DNA of 35,585 nt from Candidatus Bathyarchaeota archaeon (GTDB lineage Archaea; Thermoproteota; Bathyarchaeia; Bathyarchaeales; SOJC01): assembly GCA_023131555.1 (NCBI GenBank), contig JAGLZJ010000001.1:1-35585 (forward strand). The letters run 5' to 3'. The notes below the pieces were generated by a model. That model was not told where the DNA came from. It ran no database searches and saw nothing but the letters and a program-made list of their open reading frames with translations. A program made the translations under genes and the position numbers. Of this stretch, positions 23,681 to 32,634 are shown one piece after another (position 1 is the stretch's first letter; each line of letters starts with the position of its first letter).

Positions 23681-25117
23681 TCAGTACGCTATGGCCAGTC
23701 TCACCAAGCTCGAGGCTTTCTTTCCACATGAAGCACATCTACCTTCTGTCTTTTCCTCAATATCAATTGGAACTCCAAGCAACTTTGCGTTCACTTGTTC
23801 AAGACCGTGGCCACAGTCTTCAGTCCCACACCAGAATACTTCCACAATTCCGCCTTTTTTTGCCAAGATCCCTTTTGCTTTTTCCAAGGTGTCAACTCGG
23901 AAAATTCTCGAGTTCATCCAACTCCATGCTTTCGTTCTCATATCTGTTGACATCTGCTCCACTATTTGGCGCACCTCGAGAGGCAAATCGTCTAAGACAC
24001 AGGCCTTCTTCTCAAAAGTATCCCGACGGACAACGATGGCCTGCTTCTTCTTGATGTCTCTGGGACCGATTTCGATTCGAATCGGAACGCCACGAAGCTC
24101 CCAATAGAAGAACTTTGCTCCGGGTGTCAACTCCTCTCGTTTATCAACCTTAACGCGGAAGCCTGAATCCGAAAGCTTCTCTGCAACTGTTTCACTTACA
24201 GCTAATATTGACGGCATAACTTCTTTGTCAGGTATCGGGATAATGACGACCTGTGTTGGTGCGAGGTTGGGGATCAGCACAACGCCATTGTCGTCGCCGT
24301 GAACGCTTAGTTGGGCGCCGATTCCACGTTCGCTTATTCCATAGCATGTTTGGCAGACGTTTTCATGTTCGCCGTTTGAAGCTTCATACGTTATATCAAA
24401 AACGGTGGAGAAATTTTTCCCTAGATTGTGTATGGTTCCTGACTGCATTGTACGTCCATCAGGCATTAGAACGTCAAAGGCAACTGAGTAGAGAGAGCCT
24501 GGAAACTTGTCCCAATCTGGGCGTCGACTGATCAGATATGGCACACCGCATGCATCGAAGAAGCGCTTATAGATTCCAATAGCTTCGGAGACCTGTTCTT
24601 CCGCTTCCTCCAGCGTGGCATGGCAAGTGTGGGCTTCCTTGAAGGTGGTGACTTCACGCACCCTGATGATTGGTCTAGTTGTCTTTGTTTCATATCTGAA
24701 CACGCTGCCAATCTGGTACATCTTAATTGGTAAATCGGCGTGGCTTCGAATCCAAAGTTTGAACATTGGATACATTGCTGTTTCACTCGTCGGTCTCAAA
24801 GCATATCGTATCTTCAAGGGTTTTCTGCCGCCGTGAGTCACCCAGAACACCTCGTTTTCAAAGTCCTTGATGTGGGATGCTTCCTTTCGAAGATTCGGCT
24901 CGGTCACCATTATGGGAAACAGTACTTCTTCATGTCCGGACTTGTCATGCAAATCTCTGAGAAGGTTGGTTACCATTCGACGTATCTGGAAACCATAAGG
25001 GAGCCAGACACCGCAACCTTTGATTGGATAACGATAATCCAGAATTCCTGCTTCGACAAGTACTTTCCGAAACCATTCGCCGAAATTTGTATTACGTTTC
25101 GCGAGGGGGGGGGTCAT
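23681..25117 (-). CDS. proS: Prolyl-tRNA synthetase, archaeal/eukaryotic type
   Basis: 478 residues from ATG. Class II signatures are present: VLFPIMVTEPNLRKEASHI near motif 1, RPTSETAMYPMF (the proline-specific TxE loop), motif 2 GSVFRYETKTTRPIIRVRE, and SVHGDDNGVVLIP near motif 3. The anticodon domain follows, and the C-terminal zinc-binding domain of the archaeal type shows CGTEDCG and CASCG near the end. No bacterial-type editing insertion. Codons 2-5 are a run of nine C bases just after the ATG, so the first residues depend on that homopolymer length. Same strand as trm1 upstream (36-bp gap), possibly one transcript. Confidence 0.96.
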   Translation of the reverse strand: MTPPLAKRNTNFGEWFRKVLVEAGILDYRYPIKGCGVWLPYGFQIRRMVTNLLRDLHDKSGHEEVLFPIMVTEPNLRKEASHIKDFENEVFWVTHGGRKPLKIRYALRPTSETAMYPMFKLWIRSHADLPIKMYQIGSVFRYETKTTRPIIRVREVTTFKEAHTCHATLEEAEEQVSEAIGIYKRFFDACGVPYLISRRPDWDKFPGSLYSVAFDVLMPDGRTMQSGTIHNLGKNFSTVFDITYEASNGEHENVCQTCYGISERGIGAQLSVHGDDNGVVLIPNLAPTQVVIIPIPDKEVMPSILAVSETVAEKLSDSGFRVKVDKREELTPGAKFFYWELRGVPIRIEIGPRDIKKKQAIVVRRDTFEKKACVLDDLPLEVRQIVEQMSTDMRTKAWSWMNSRIFRVDTLEKAKGILAKKGGIVEVFWCGTEDCGHGLEQVNAKLLGVPIDIEEKTEGRCASCGKKASSLVRLAIAY

Positions 25118-25153
25118 ATGCTATAGCAACCTTTGCATTCTATCCAATCTTCC

Positions 25154-26407
25154 TTATTTTAAGGTTAAACGTTGACTATTCTTTTTCTGAGTACTAGCGG
25201 CGATCTCGGCTACAATTATTTCTTTGATGGTTTTCGCTGACGCATCTGTTTTCACTGCAGTCGGTTTAAAATGCGTTAGACCAGCTTGGTGCCCTTTCTT
25301 CTGTAGCTCTGAAATTATCTTTTTCACTGAAGGAACAGGCAGATTCAGGCTGTCGCAGATTCTGTCTACAACGTAGAACGTTGCAGGAGCGTTTGCTTCC
25401 TGCTTTATTTGAGTAAGAAGCTTAGTTACTTTATACACTCGTCTTTTCGGAAGACTGCACCGTGCTTCTTCGAGCATTAAGGTCACAAAATGCTCATCAA
25501 TGAGTCTGCCTACCCAGAGAGGTCCAGCAACGCTCAGCTTCTCGTGGCATTCTGGACAAGTGTTCGATCCGAGGAGAAACATGTGACCCGTCACTTTGCG
25601 GTGGAAGCAAGAGAAGCAATGTTTTATCAGGCCCAGTTGTTTGAGGCTTGCATCTGCTCTCTTGGCTCCACTCTCTACAATTACATAAAGTCGGATGTAA
25701 TGCGCTACGTAGTAGCTGAAGACTACTCGGACAGAAAGGTCAAACTTCGCCACAGACCTCACGACAGCCCCGGTCAAGAGGCGGATTGCCAGTTCATGGC
25801 AGTACTCGGTTCGAAGTGGGAAACCACCATATCTCCGAAAACAAGGTCGAGGATAGACTCCGCATAATGAGGCTAGATCTGTAGCTGTTAGAGCTAAGAG
25901 GCCCCCTCGCCTCAAGGACCTAATCGCAGAGTCTACAAAGGGCATCGGTGATCCAAAAGGGTCAATGTCAACACAGTCAAAACGTCGCCGTGGAGACGCA
26001 TAGTGACTCAGCAAGTCATTAGCATCCTTGTTCTCGACTGCAACCTTCTCATCCAGACCGTTCTCTTTAACATTCCATTCAGCCAGCTTGGAAGCTTCTG
26101 AGCTAAGGTCATTGACGATTACTTTTTTGACGTTCTCAACTTCACGTGCAAAACGTATTCCCCTAATTCCGCATCCAGCTAACGGTTCACAGACAGTTAG
26201 ATCACGCTGTACAAGACTGTGTAGAACTCTAAGGCTCAGAACAGCAATGTCTCTATTTAGCTCCATTACAGGATTAAAGAAAACAGGTGCCTTAGCTGGT
26301 GCATAATCAGAAGGGGCTTTGGCGAATGCTTTTAGCTCTGGTACAACAACAGAAACAGCTCCTTCAGATGCATTGGCTGTCGGAAAAGAGAACCGCAATT
26401 CTTTCAC
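25154..26407 (-). CDS. trm1: tRNA (guanine-26 N2,N2)-dimethyltransferase Trm1
   Basis: Methylates G26 of tRNAs using S-adenosylmethionine. 417 residues from GTG. Visible are VFFNPVMELNRDIAV at the N-terminus, the SAM-binding loop EPLAGCGIRGIR, the acidic NDLSS after strand 2, and the catalytic IDPFGSP. A zinc site (CFSC, CPEC) and a C-terminal winged-helix-like domain (residues about 330-400) follow, as in archaeal Trm1. It is divergent from the THEP1 NTPase with only 55 bp between starts. The protein is ordinary; it is a nucleus-independent archaeal housekeeping enzyme. Confidence 0.95.
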   Translation of the reverse strand: MKELRFSFPTANASEGAVSVVVPELKAFAKAPSDYAPAKAPVFFNPVMELNRDIAVLSLRVLHSLVQRDLTVCEPLAGCGIRGIRFAREVENVKKVIVNDLSSEASKLAEWNVKENGLDEKVAVENKDANDLLSHYASPRRRFDCVDIDPFGSPMPFVDSAIRSLRRGGLLALTATDLASLCGVYPRPCFRRYGGFPLRTEYCHELAIRLLTGAVVRSVAKFDLSVRVVFSYYVAHYIRLYVIVESGAKRADASLKQLGLIKHCFSCFHRKVTGHMFLLGSNTCPECHEKLSVAGPLWVGRLIDEHFVTLMLEEARCSLPKRRVYKVTKLLTQIKQEANAPATFYVVDRICDSLNLPVPSVKKIISELQKKGHQAGLTHFKPTAVKTDASAKTIKEIIVAEIAASTQKKNSQRLTLK

Positions 26408-26428
26408 TCAGAAAAAGGGTGGATTCAA

Positions 26429-26441
26429 AGCTTAAAAAGCT
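26429..26441. promoter_or_regulatory. Symmetric bidirectional promoter between trm1 and the THEP1 NTPase
   Basis: AGCTT-AAA-AAGCT is a 13-bp inverted repeat centred in the 55-bp gap between divergent starts (26407 and 26463). The centre reads as a TATA-like box on both strands at a distance of about 22-34 nt from each start codon, so both genes would be nearly leaderless. Confidence 0.35.
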
Positions 26442-26462
26442 GTTTTCTTCAATATTTCCAGG

Positions 26463-27017
26463 ATGAAAAGACTCATTCTACTTACAGGCCCCCCGAGAAC
26501 AGGTAAGACAACGATCGTCCAAAAGGTCGTCGAGAAACTTACGAAAGAGAACTACAGGCTAGGCGGAATGATCAGCAAAGAGATTCAGACTGACAGAACT
26601 AGACTTGGCTTCGAAATATGTGACATCTTCACAGGTCGAAGAGGGATACTTGCACACGTTCGCCAACCAACGGGACCCAAAATCGGCAAGTATAGAGTCA
26701 ACCTGCGTGATCTTAATTCGATCGGAGTAGCAGCCATATTAGAAGCAGTGGTGAAGGCGGATGCGGTCGCGATTGATGAGATTGGACCAATGGAACTCGT
26801 CTCTGAAGAGTTCGTAGATGCAGTTAGAAAAGTAATTGCTAGTCAGAAGCTTTTAATCGCTACGATCCACTACCGTGTGAATGCCCAAATTGTTGGAGAG
26901 CTGAAATCTGATGAAGAAGCTCACTTGGTGGAAGTTACTTCTAAAAATAGAGAACAGCTTCCCGCACTAATTACTGAAGAGGTTGCTGAACTAATAGACG
27001 CGAAATTAAACTGCTAA
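26463..27017 (+). CDS. Nucleoside-triphosphatase, THEP1 family
   Basis: 184 residues from ATG, normal for the archaeal THEP1 family (COG1618). The P-loop LTGPPRTGKTT is at residues 6-16. Walker B with the following motif is VAIDEIGPMEL (about 99-109). LGGMISKEI and GRRGILAHV are further family blocks. Characterised members hydrolyse NTPs and dNTPs slowly; the cellular role is not settled. Soluble, no signal. Divergent from trm1. Confidence 0.93.
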   Translation: MKRLILLTGPPRTGKTTIVQKVVEKLTKENYRLGGMISKEIQTDRTRLGFEICDIFTGRRGILAHVRQPTGPKIGKYRVNLRDLNSIGVAAILEAVVKADAVAIDEIGPMELVSEEFVDAVRKVIASQKLLIATIHYRVNAQIVGELKSDEEAHLVEVTSKNREQLPALITEEVAELIDAKLNC

Positions 27018-27044
27018 CTAGAGACTAGCCGAGCGCACGAATAT

Positions 27045-27061
27045 GTTAGCGTAGGGCTAAC
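27045..27061 (+). other. Short hairpin GTTAGC-N5-GCTAAC between THEP1 and rnhB
   Basis: A perfect 6-bp inverted repeat with a 5-nt loop lies 27 bp after the THEP1 stop. It could be a transcript end structure or a regulator site. There is no long T run directly after it, so I do not call it a terminator. Confidence 0.3.
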
Positions 27062-27130
27062 TCTTAATTGAGCCACGGCATATAGAGCAGGTTGTCTGCA
27101 CATTAACAGCCTTCAGGTGGTCTAATCTGG

Positions 27131-27808
27131 TTGCTTTTGCTTGGAGTCGACGAGGCAGGTCGTGGTTGTGTAATAGGGCCATTGATCATTGTCGGGGTAT
27201 TGGTCGACGCAGAAGGGCAGGTGAGACTCTTGGAGATTGGTGTAAGGGACAGCAAACTTCTAACACGGTCTCAAAGAGAAGTCCTTGCTCCAATGATTAG
27301 GGACATTGCTCTTCGAGTCTGCATTGAAGAGGTTTCGCCATCGGATATCGATGAAGTTGTGATGAAAGGTAGGCGATTGCATAAGCTTAACCGGTTAGAG
27401 GCGAGAAGGATGGCGGCTATAGTAGAAGAGTTAAAGCCTGATGTGGCAGTGGTGGATGCAGCTGACGTCCGACCAGAACGCTTCAAACAACACATTATTG
27501 AGAATCTTTCATCACCTCTTGAACTGGTATCGGAGCACAAGGCCGACGAAAATTATCCCGTGGTGTCAGCTGCGTCTATAATCGCCAAGGTGGTGAGGGA
27601 CCGTAAAGTGGATGGACTGAAATCGACCTACGGTGATTTTGGGAGTGGCTACATGGGAGACAGAAGAACGAAGGATTTTCTATTGAACCTTGCAAGAACC
27701 TGCAAGGACTATCCTGATTTTATTAGGCGCTCTTGGAAACCAGCAAGGCTTGCTAAGAGATTAGGTAATACCAAGCAGACTAGATTAGATGAAAAGGCTA
27801 AGTGTTGA
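27131..27808 (+). CDS. rnhB: Ribonuclease HII
   Basis: Removes RNA from RNA-DNA hybrids and single ribonucleotides from DNA. 225 residues from TTG 27131 with an AGGTGG site about 11 nt upstream; no in-frame ATG precedes the first motif. The start GVDEAGRGCVIGP carries catalytic Asp and Glu and the GRG motif. The third Asp is in VVDAADV and the fourth in SEHKADENYPVVSAASIIAK. Also YGDFGSGYMGD near residue 170. The 113-bp gap before it includes a short hairpin (27045-27061). It overlaps the convergent HTH gene by 11 bp. Confidence 0.95.
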   Translation: MLLLGVDEAGRGCVIGPLIIVGVLVDAEGQVRLLEIGVRDSKLLTRSQREVLAPMIRDIALRVCIEEVSPSDIDEVVMKGRRLHKLNRLEARRMAAIVEELKPDVAVVDAADVRPERFKQHIIENLSSPLELVSEHKADENYPVVSAASIIAKVVRDRKVDGLKSTYGDFGSGYMGDRRTKDFLLNLARTCKDYPDFIRRSWKPARLAKRLGNTKQTRLDEKAKC

Positions 27809-28727
27809 TGTAGGAGAACAGCTGCTGGGGATCGCTGATTTCCGCTAAGTCTCTTTGGTATAGTATGGGAACGCGACCTTCCAAACCTTCTTCATTTGTG
27901 ATCAAAATGGGTTGGGCGCCAATTACTTTGCTTATGTTCACAACATCTTCAGTTCTGGCTTCAAGATCCCGCATTCTTCCATGATGGATAACCACTAAAA
28001 TGGTCAGGTTTCCATCTGGACACTTAGCTACGAAATCGAAAGGCGTTCTCCTCATCGGGAAAACTGCAAAGTTGAGCTGCTTCAGTTTACGTAAAACAAA
28101 CTGAAGAAAACGGTTTTCGCATATGATGCGTCCAGCAGTTGCAAGAAGGCACGTGCCATGGATATTAACGGGTTTGACGATGGGGATTCCTAAAACCCAT
28201 TCTAGCTTGTAAGCGGTCGCTACAGACGCCTTTGCTAAACCTTTCTCGTAACCATAGAGAGTTCGTCGGGAGACTCCTGTGACCTCAGCCATCCGCCCCA
28301 TAGAAAACTCTTTCTCAAGTCGTTTCCTCTTGATTGCTTCTCCGTCGAGTCGAACGTAGTAGCCCCCAGGGCCTGCTTCAACTAGGGGTTCTACATTATG
28401 CAACATCATATTTTGGAAGGTTTCCAAAGTGACTGCGTAAACGCCGTATCTTGAATATACCGTGTCGTCTTCAAGGGGCTTGCTTCTAGAGTTTTCGCAT
28501 ATGAACAATGGGAAGCCACGAAGCGCCTTAGACAAGTTGAGGAGTCCTTTTGCGTCCTTCTCAGAGACACTACTGATGCTATGATATGCTTTTGTGAAGA
28601 TTAACTGTTCATCCCTTCGGGCGGCAAGATCGAAACAGCATGGTTGCAGGCAACATCTGTCTGAATGTTCGAAGCCTGCGTTCCGGAATGTGGATTCAAC
28701 GCGGTCTAAGATTCGCGTTCGTTCCAT
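27798..28727 (-). CDS. Archaeal HTH-type transcriptional regulator (COG1395 family)
   Basis: 309 residues from ATG. A restriction-endonuclease-like N-terminal domain (DLAARRDEQLIFTKAY, residues about 33-48) precedes a central XRE-type helix-turn-helix (KRLEKEFSMGRMAEVTGVSRRTLYGYEKG, split over about 135-163). A second endonuclease-like alpha/beta domain (PFDFVAKCPDGNLTILVVIHH) follows. This three-part layout is that of the conserved but uncharacterised archaeal HTH family COG1395. It converges with rnhB and follows fibrillarin on the same strand (54-bp gap). Target unknown. Confidence 0.83.
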   Translation of the reverse strand: MERTRILDRVESTFRNAGFEHSDRCCLQPCCFDLAARRDEQLIFTKAYHSISSVSEKDAKGLLNLSKALRGFPLFICENSRSKPLEDDTVYSRYGVYAVTLETFQNMMLHNVEPLVEAGPGGYYVRLDGEAIKRKRLEKEFSMGRMAEVTGVSRRTLYGYEKGLAKASVATAYKLEWVLGIPIVKPVNIHGTCLLATAGRIICENRFLQFVLRKLKQLNFAVFPMRRTPFDFVAKCPDGNLTILVVIHHGRMRDLEARTEDVVNISKVIGAQPILITNEEGLEGRVPILYQRDLAEISDPQQLFSYINT

Positions 28728-28781
28728 CTCTCCCCAACAACATAGGGAAATGTACAGTTGATGAATAAATGGTTTGCGCCT

Positions 28782-29507
28782 TCAAGTTTGAGGTTGAAGG
28801 GATCGGGGGCCTTTCTTCAGAAGTGAGACGATCATCGCGTGAGCTTTTTCATATGGTTCAAGTGGTTTTATCTCTTTAATGGTGAACCCGCGTCTTTCCA
28901 GCGTTTTTGCTTCCCTTCTGTATATTTCAGATGGTCTTTTTGTGACGTCGATGCTCTGGGACTTAACCGCAAGCATTGACCAGCTACCCTCACGCAGAAA
29001 TAGATCTGCGTTGTCCGCTAATATCTTTGCTTGTTGAGGCTGAGCAACATCACAGTAGATCCCATCAGCATTTTTAACAAATGCAGAGTACTCTTCTGGA
29101 GTACGGGCATCGTTCAAGATCGGAGTTACGTTGCTGCGATAAGTACACACGTTATCGAGGAGCTCCCTCATGGAACGTGGGGCGAAGTCCACGCAGTAAA
29201 CGTGACCTGTCTGATCGACTATGTCAGAGACATGGCTAGCTGTAGTCCCTGATGCTGAACCCAAGTATAGAACCTGCTGTCCCCTCCGAATTGGGATCGA
29301 ATCTAGACCTTTAAGGATTGAGGCAGCGAGTTTACTCCGATAAGGATCCCATACTCGATATTCAACATTGTACTTCCGAATCAAGCGTTCTCCATAGACT
29401 CGTCTACCGGGAGTTAGATTTCGAGTAGCCAGTCTTTGGTTTCCATCCTCTAGTGTGATCCAGTAGACTCCGTGATGTTTCTCATGTTCTTCGACGTTTG
29501 CGGTCAC
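28782..29507 (-). CDS. flpA: Fibrillarin-like rRNA/tRNA 2'-O-methyltransferase
   Basis: Methyl-transferring subunit of the C/D box guide RNP, which 2'-O-methylates rRNA and tRNA. 241 residues from GTG. LATRNLTPGRRVYGE at the N-terminus, the fibrillarin motif VEYRVWDPYRSKLAA, the SAM loop LYLGSASGTTASHVSD, VYCVDFAPRSMREL, DARTPEEY and IYCDVAQPQQA are all typical. The C-terminus holds VKSQSIDVTKRP with the catalytic Lys. The start overlaps the end of nop5 by 26 nt, so translation is coupled to its partner. Confidence 0.96.
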   Translation of the reverse strand: MTANVEEHEKHHGVYWITLEDGNQRLATRNLTPGRRVYGERLIRKYNVEYRVWDPYRSKLAASILKGLDSIPIRRGQQVLYLGSASGTTASHVSDIVDQTGHVYCVDFAPRSMRELLDNVCTYRSNVTPILNDARTPEEYSAFVKNADGIYCDVAQPQQAKILADNADLFLREGSWSMLAVKSQSIDVTKRPSEIYRREAKTLERRGFTIKEIKPLEPYEKAHAMIVSLLKKGPRSLQPQT

Positions 29508-30720
29508 GTCTTTTTTTTCCTTTTCTTCGGTTAGTCTTCAGCTTCTTTTTCTCTAAGGGTGAAGGCTTTGATGGCTTTCGGTATTTCGTTCTAATCTCGT
29601 CAGCTCTCTTCAGCAACTCCGCTTTCAGGAATTCGCCGATGTATCGTTTGCTGAAGGCATCTGCTCTTGCGGCGATAGCTAGTTTTCCAGCTAAGGCTCG
29701 TGACATCTTGCCACGTTGCCACTTCTTAGAGGCATGGATGAGAGCATCTTGAAATATAACTCCATGTTTTGGAGGCTTCGCTCCTGTCTTCAATGCTCTA
29801 AACAGTGCTTTTTCTGCTCCAAGAACCTGAATTGTGCTGGCAGGCATTTTGGCTAGGTTCATAAGTCCACCAGCTGAAGTGATAAGCCGAGATGCTAGCA
29901 GAGAGCCGACTAGAGCTTGAATGTTCGGAGCAACCTCTTCTACTACTGAATTCGAGTAACCTTCAAGAGACTGTCTGAGAAGAGACAGCTGAATGCACTG
30001 TTTGCACAAATGTTGGATTGTCGCTATGTCATTATCTGCGAAATCAGCGCCCATTGACTTCTGAGCAGCACCACTAATTTGGGTGATTTTAGTTGTTGGT
30101 AGATCTGTCGTCTCCAAGTTCGCTTCAGTGAAATCACGTCTTGAACCAAGGCTCAAGACGAGTTTGGCGTAAGTCTCATGTTTTTCAACGATTCGACTCA
30201 GCTCTGGGAAGTGGAATCCATACCATTCTCGAATTCTGTTCATGAAAAGATTTATTGTTCTATCTAGATCGTCGATACTCAGAATCGCTTGTGCAACCAT
30301 CTGGTCTCGTTTCTCACCAGCCTTCTTTACGCGAAGTTTGCTGAGTTCTATGGAGATTTCGCGCGTCAGCTTGCTGAATTCTTCAGCGTTTGACACAAAT
30401 CCAGTTTCCAGCGCTCGAGTTTCAAGATTTTTCAATGATTCTCGGATGGATGAAGAGCTGGTGACATCTGCCTTCAACTTCAGTTTTTTCTCAACCGCTC
30501 GCGCGATTGACTTACTTTCGAAGGTGAAAGATGTGTAGCCCTTCTTCTTCATTCCCTTAACTAGGGAGAGCAGTTCCTGAACGGCTTTACCGGAAGTGTT
30601 GGATTCAAGATTCCTGGCAATATGCTCAGGATTCTTCTCAAAGAGAACTTTACCAATTAGCTTACCGTTTTCACTGAAGCTGAGGACTCCAATTGGGGAC
30701 ATGATGATAGTTGCCTTCAT
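29482..30720 (-). CDS. nop5: Nop5/Nop56-like C/D box RNP core protein
   Basis: Scaffold that bridges fibrillarin and L7Ae on C/D guide RNAs. 412 residues from ATG with an excellent GGGAGGA site. The N-terminal fibrillarin-binding domain covers about 1-115. A coiled-coil segment with IREWYGFHFPEL follows at about 160-180. The Nop domain (about 245-370) has the hallmark block GAEKALFRALKTGAKPPKHG. The tail from about 380 is almost all Lys and Arg, as in homologues. It is followed by flpA, overlapping by 26 nt. Divergent from pyrD. Confidence 0.95.
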   Translation of the reverse strand: MKATIIMSPIGVLSFSENGKLIGKVLFEKNPEHIARNLESNTSGKAVQELLSLVKGMKKKGYTSFTFESKSIARAVEKKLKLKADVTSSSSIRESLKNLETRALETGFVSNAEEFSKLTREISIELSKLRVKKAGEKRDQMVAQAILSIDDLDRTINLFMNRIREWYGFHFPELSRIVEKHETYAKLVLSLGSRRDFTEANLETTDLPTTKITQISGAAQKSMGADFADNDIATIQHLCKQCIQLSLLRQSLEGYSNSVVEEVAPNIQALVGSLLASRLITSAGGLMNLAKMPASTIQVLGAEKALFRALKTGAKPPKHGVIFQDALIHASKKWQRGKMSRALAGKLAIAARADAFSKRYIGEFLKAELLKRADEIRTKYRKPSKPSPLEKKKLKTNRRKGKKRRDRKRRRT

Positions 30721-30815
30721 TTTCCTCCCAGATGTACGCGTGTAATCCCTTTAACTCAACTCCTTTAAGGTTTATCTCTGCTAATCAATAACATTTATTG
30801 AGCGGGATTAGACTC

Positions 30816-31727
30816 ATGGGGAACATCTTGGAAACGGACCTTGCAGGATTGAAGCTTGATAATCCGACGATGCTTGCTGCAGGCGTATTAGGGTTATCAC
30901 GCAAATCTCTGATGCGGGTAGGCAACGCGGGCGCAGGCGCAGTAGTGTCGAAGTCGCTAGGAATCGAACCTCGCCACGGGTATGAAAACCCGACCTTGGT
31001 TCAGGTTGAAGGCGGTATCCTCAATGCGATGGGGCTGCCTAATCCTGGAATCCGTACTTTCATGCAGGAGATAGCAGAGAGTAGATTAAACGTTCCACTC
31101 ATCGTAAGCCTCTATGCGTTCTCCCCGAGGGAATTCGCAACGGCTGCACACAAAGCCTCGGCAATGGGCGTAGACGGGTTGGAGCTAAACGTCTCCTGCC
31201 CACATACAATTGGGACAGGTCAGGAGATTGGCAGAGATCCTGAGCGGATAAAGAACATCGTAGAGTCAGCAAGAAAGGTGGTGGACGTGCCGTTGTTCGT
31301 CAAGTTGACGCCAAATGTTACAGACATCGTGGAGCTAGCTGAGGCTGCTGAGAGAGCGGGAGCCGATGGAATAACAGCAATCAATACTGTCAAAGCTATG
31401 GCTATAGACATCGAAACTTCGAAGCCAATCCTTTCCAATAGGATAGGAGGCTTATCTGGCTCAGCCATTAGACCAATAGCAGTAAGATGTGTATACGAGA
31501 TCTATCAAGCAGTAAAAATCCCGATCATCGGCTGTGGAGGAGTAGACTCGTGGCAAGCGGCTGTGCAGTTTATCCAAGCAGGAGCCTCTGCTGTTCAAAT
31601 CGGAACAGCCATTGCCACTAAAGGGCTTTCGATCTTCAGGAACGTAAATGAAGGGGTTGAAGGTTTTCTCAATCGAAAAGGTTACGGAAGCGTGAAAGAG
31701 ATTGTTGGGCTATCGCATCGAAGCTAA
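30816..31727 (+). CDS. pyrD: Dihydroorotate dehydrogenase catalytic subunit (class 1B)
   Basis: Oxidises dihydroorotate to orotate with FMN. 303 residues from ATG 30816; a TTG at 30798 is the longer alternative. A TATA-like TTTATCTC at about 30769-30776 would give a 15-25 nt leader to the ATG. Features in order: LKLDNPTMLAAGVLG, VSKSLGIEPRHGYENP, the catalytic Cys of class 1 enzymes in LNVSCPH, VKLTPNVTD, IPIIGCGGVDSW and the FMN phosphate loop GASAVQIGTA. It is followed after 4 nt by pyrK, the electron-transfer subunit that defines class 1B. Confidence 0.95.
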   Translation: MGNILETDLAGLKLDNPTMLAAGVLGLSRKSLMRVGNAGAGAVVSKSLGIEPRHGYENPTLVQVEGGILNAMGLPNPGIRTFMQEIAESRLNVPLIVSLYAFSPREFATAAHKASAMGVDGLELNVSCPHTIGTGQEIGRDPERIKNIVESARKVVDVPLFVKLTPNVTDIVELAEAAERAGADGITAINTVKAMAIDIETSKPILSNRIGGLSGSAIRPIAVRCVYEIYQAVKIPIIGCGGVDSWQAAVQFIQAGASAVQIGTAIATKGLSIFRNVNEGVEGFLNRKGYGSVKEIVGLSHRS

Positions 31728-31731
31728 CGTT

Positions 31732-32532
31732 ATGAGAACAACGCGGATCGAGAAAGTCGATGACGAAAACGAGGTGGTTAAGACACTTCATTTCAGAGAT
31801 CATCTTTGTGCAAATGCGGAGCCAGGTCAGTTTGTCATGGTGTGGCTCCCAGGAGTCGATGAAATCCCTATGAGCATTTCCTCCGCTTACCAGAGCAGAA
31901 TGGCATCGATAACTGTGGGAAGAGTTGGAGAAGCAACTAGAATGCTGCACAAAAAGACAAAAGGAGACTTTATCGGTATCCGAGGACCATTCGGAAACAG
32001 CTTCAGACCAATTGAAGGAAGGGTTTTGGTTGTCGGCGGCGGGACGGGGATCGCGCCATTAGCGTTTCTGCTAGAAAGATTGGTCGCCAGTGCTCAGACA
32101 GTGAAGTGCTTCCTCGGAGCCAAGAATCGACAAGAGCTCCTCTTCCTGTCGAGAATTCGCAGCCTGTTTGCGGGAAGAGCAGAAACAGAAATCGAGACTT
32201 CAACCGAGGACGGAAGCTTCGGACACAAGGGAGTTGTAACAGAACTGGTAGAAGCTACATTGGCTACGCAGACCTTTGACATGATATATGCTTGTGGAAG
32301 AGAATCAATGCTTCTCGAAATCTTCCATCTTGCTCAGAAGTATGAAATTCCACTTCAGGTTAGTTTGGAGAGAATCATGCGGTGTGCAATAGGGTTGTGT
32401 GGAAGCTGCAACATCGGCAAGTACAGAGTCTGTGCTGACGGACCGATCTTCACTCATAAGCAACTCGCGGAAGTAAAAGTCGAATTCGGGTTTCAAAAGA
32501 GAGATTTCGACGGAAGAAGAATATCGAGCTGA
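31732..32532 (+). CDS. pyrK: Dihydroorotate dehydrogenase electron-transfer subunit
   Basis: Passes electrons from PyrD to NAD through FAD and a [2Fe-2S] cluster. 266 residues from ATG 31732, 4 nt after the pyrD stop; a TTG at 31702 would overlap pyrD. The FAD-binding barrel has EPGQFVMVWLPGVDEIPMS. The NAD domain starts at VLVVGGGTGIAPLAFLLE and has IYACGRESML. The cluster ligands are in MRCAIGLCGSCNIGKYRVC, the usual C-x4-C-x2-C plus a later Cys. Normal family length. Confidence 0.95.
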   Translation: MRTTRIEKVDDENEVVKTLHFRDHLCANAEPGQFVMVWLPGVDEIPMSISSAYQSRMASITVGRVGEATRMLHKKTKGDFIGIRGPFGNSFRPIEGRVLVVGGGTGIAPLAFLLERLVASAQTVKCFLGAKNRQELLFLSRIRSLFAGRAETEIETSTEDGSFGHKGVVTELVEATLATQTFDMIYACGRESMLLEIFHLAQKYEIPLQVSLERIMRCAIGLCGSCNIGKYRVCADGPIFTHKQLAEVKVEFGFQKRDFDGRRISS

Positions 32533-32634
32533 CGAAGCAGGCGCGCGACCAACGAAGCACATTGTGGATTAATTCACAAAAGTTATATTCAGGAGAGGGT
32601 TTCCTCTGTGGATGGCGGGATGTGTATTTGAAAG

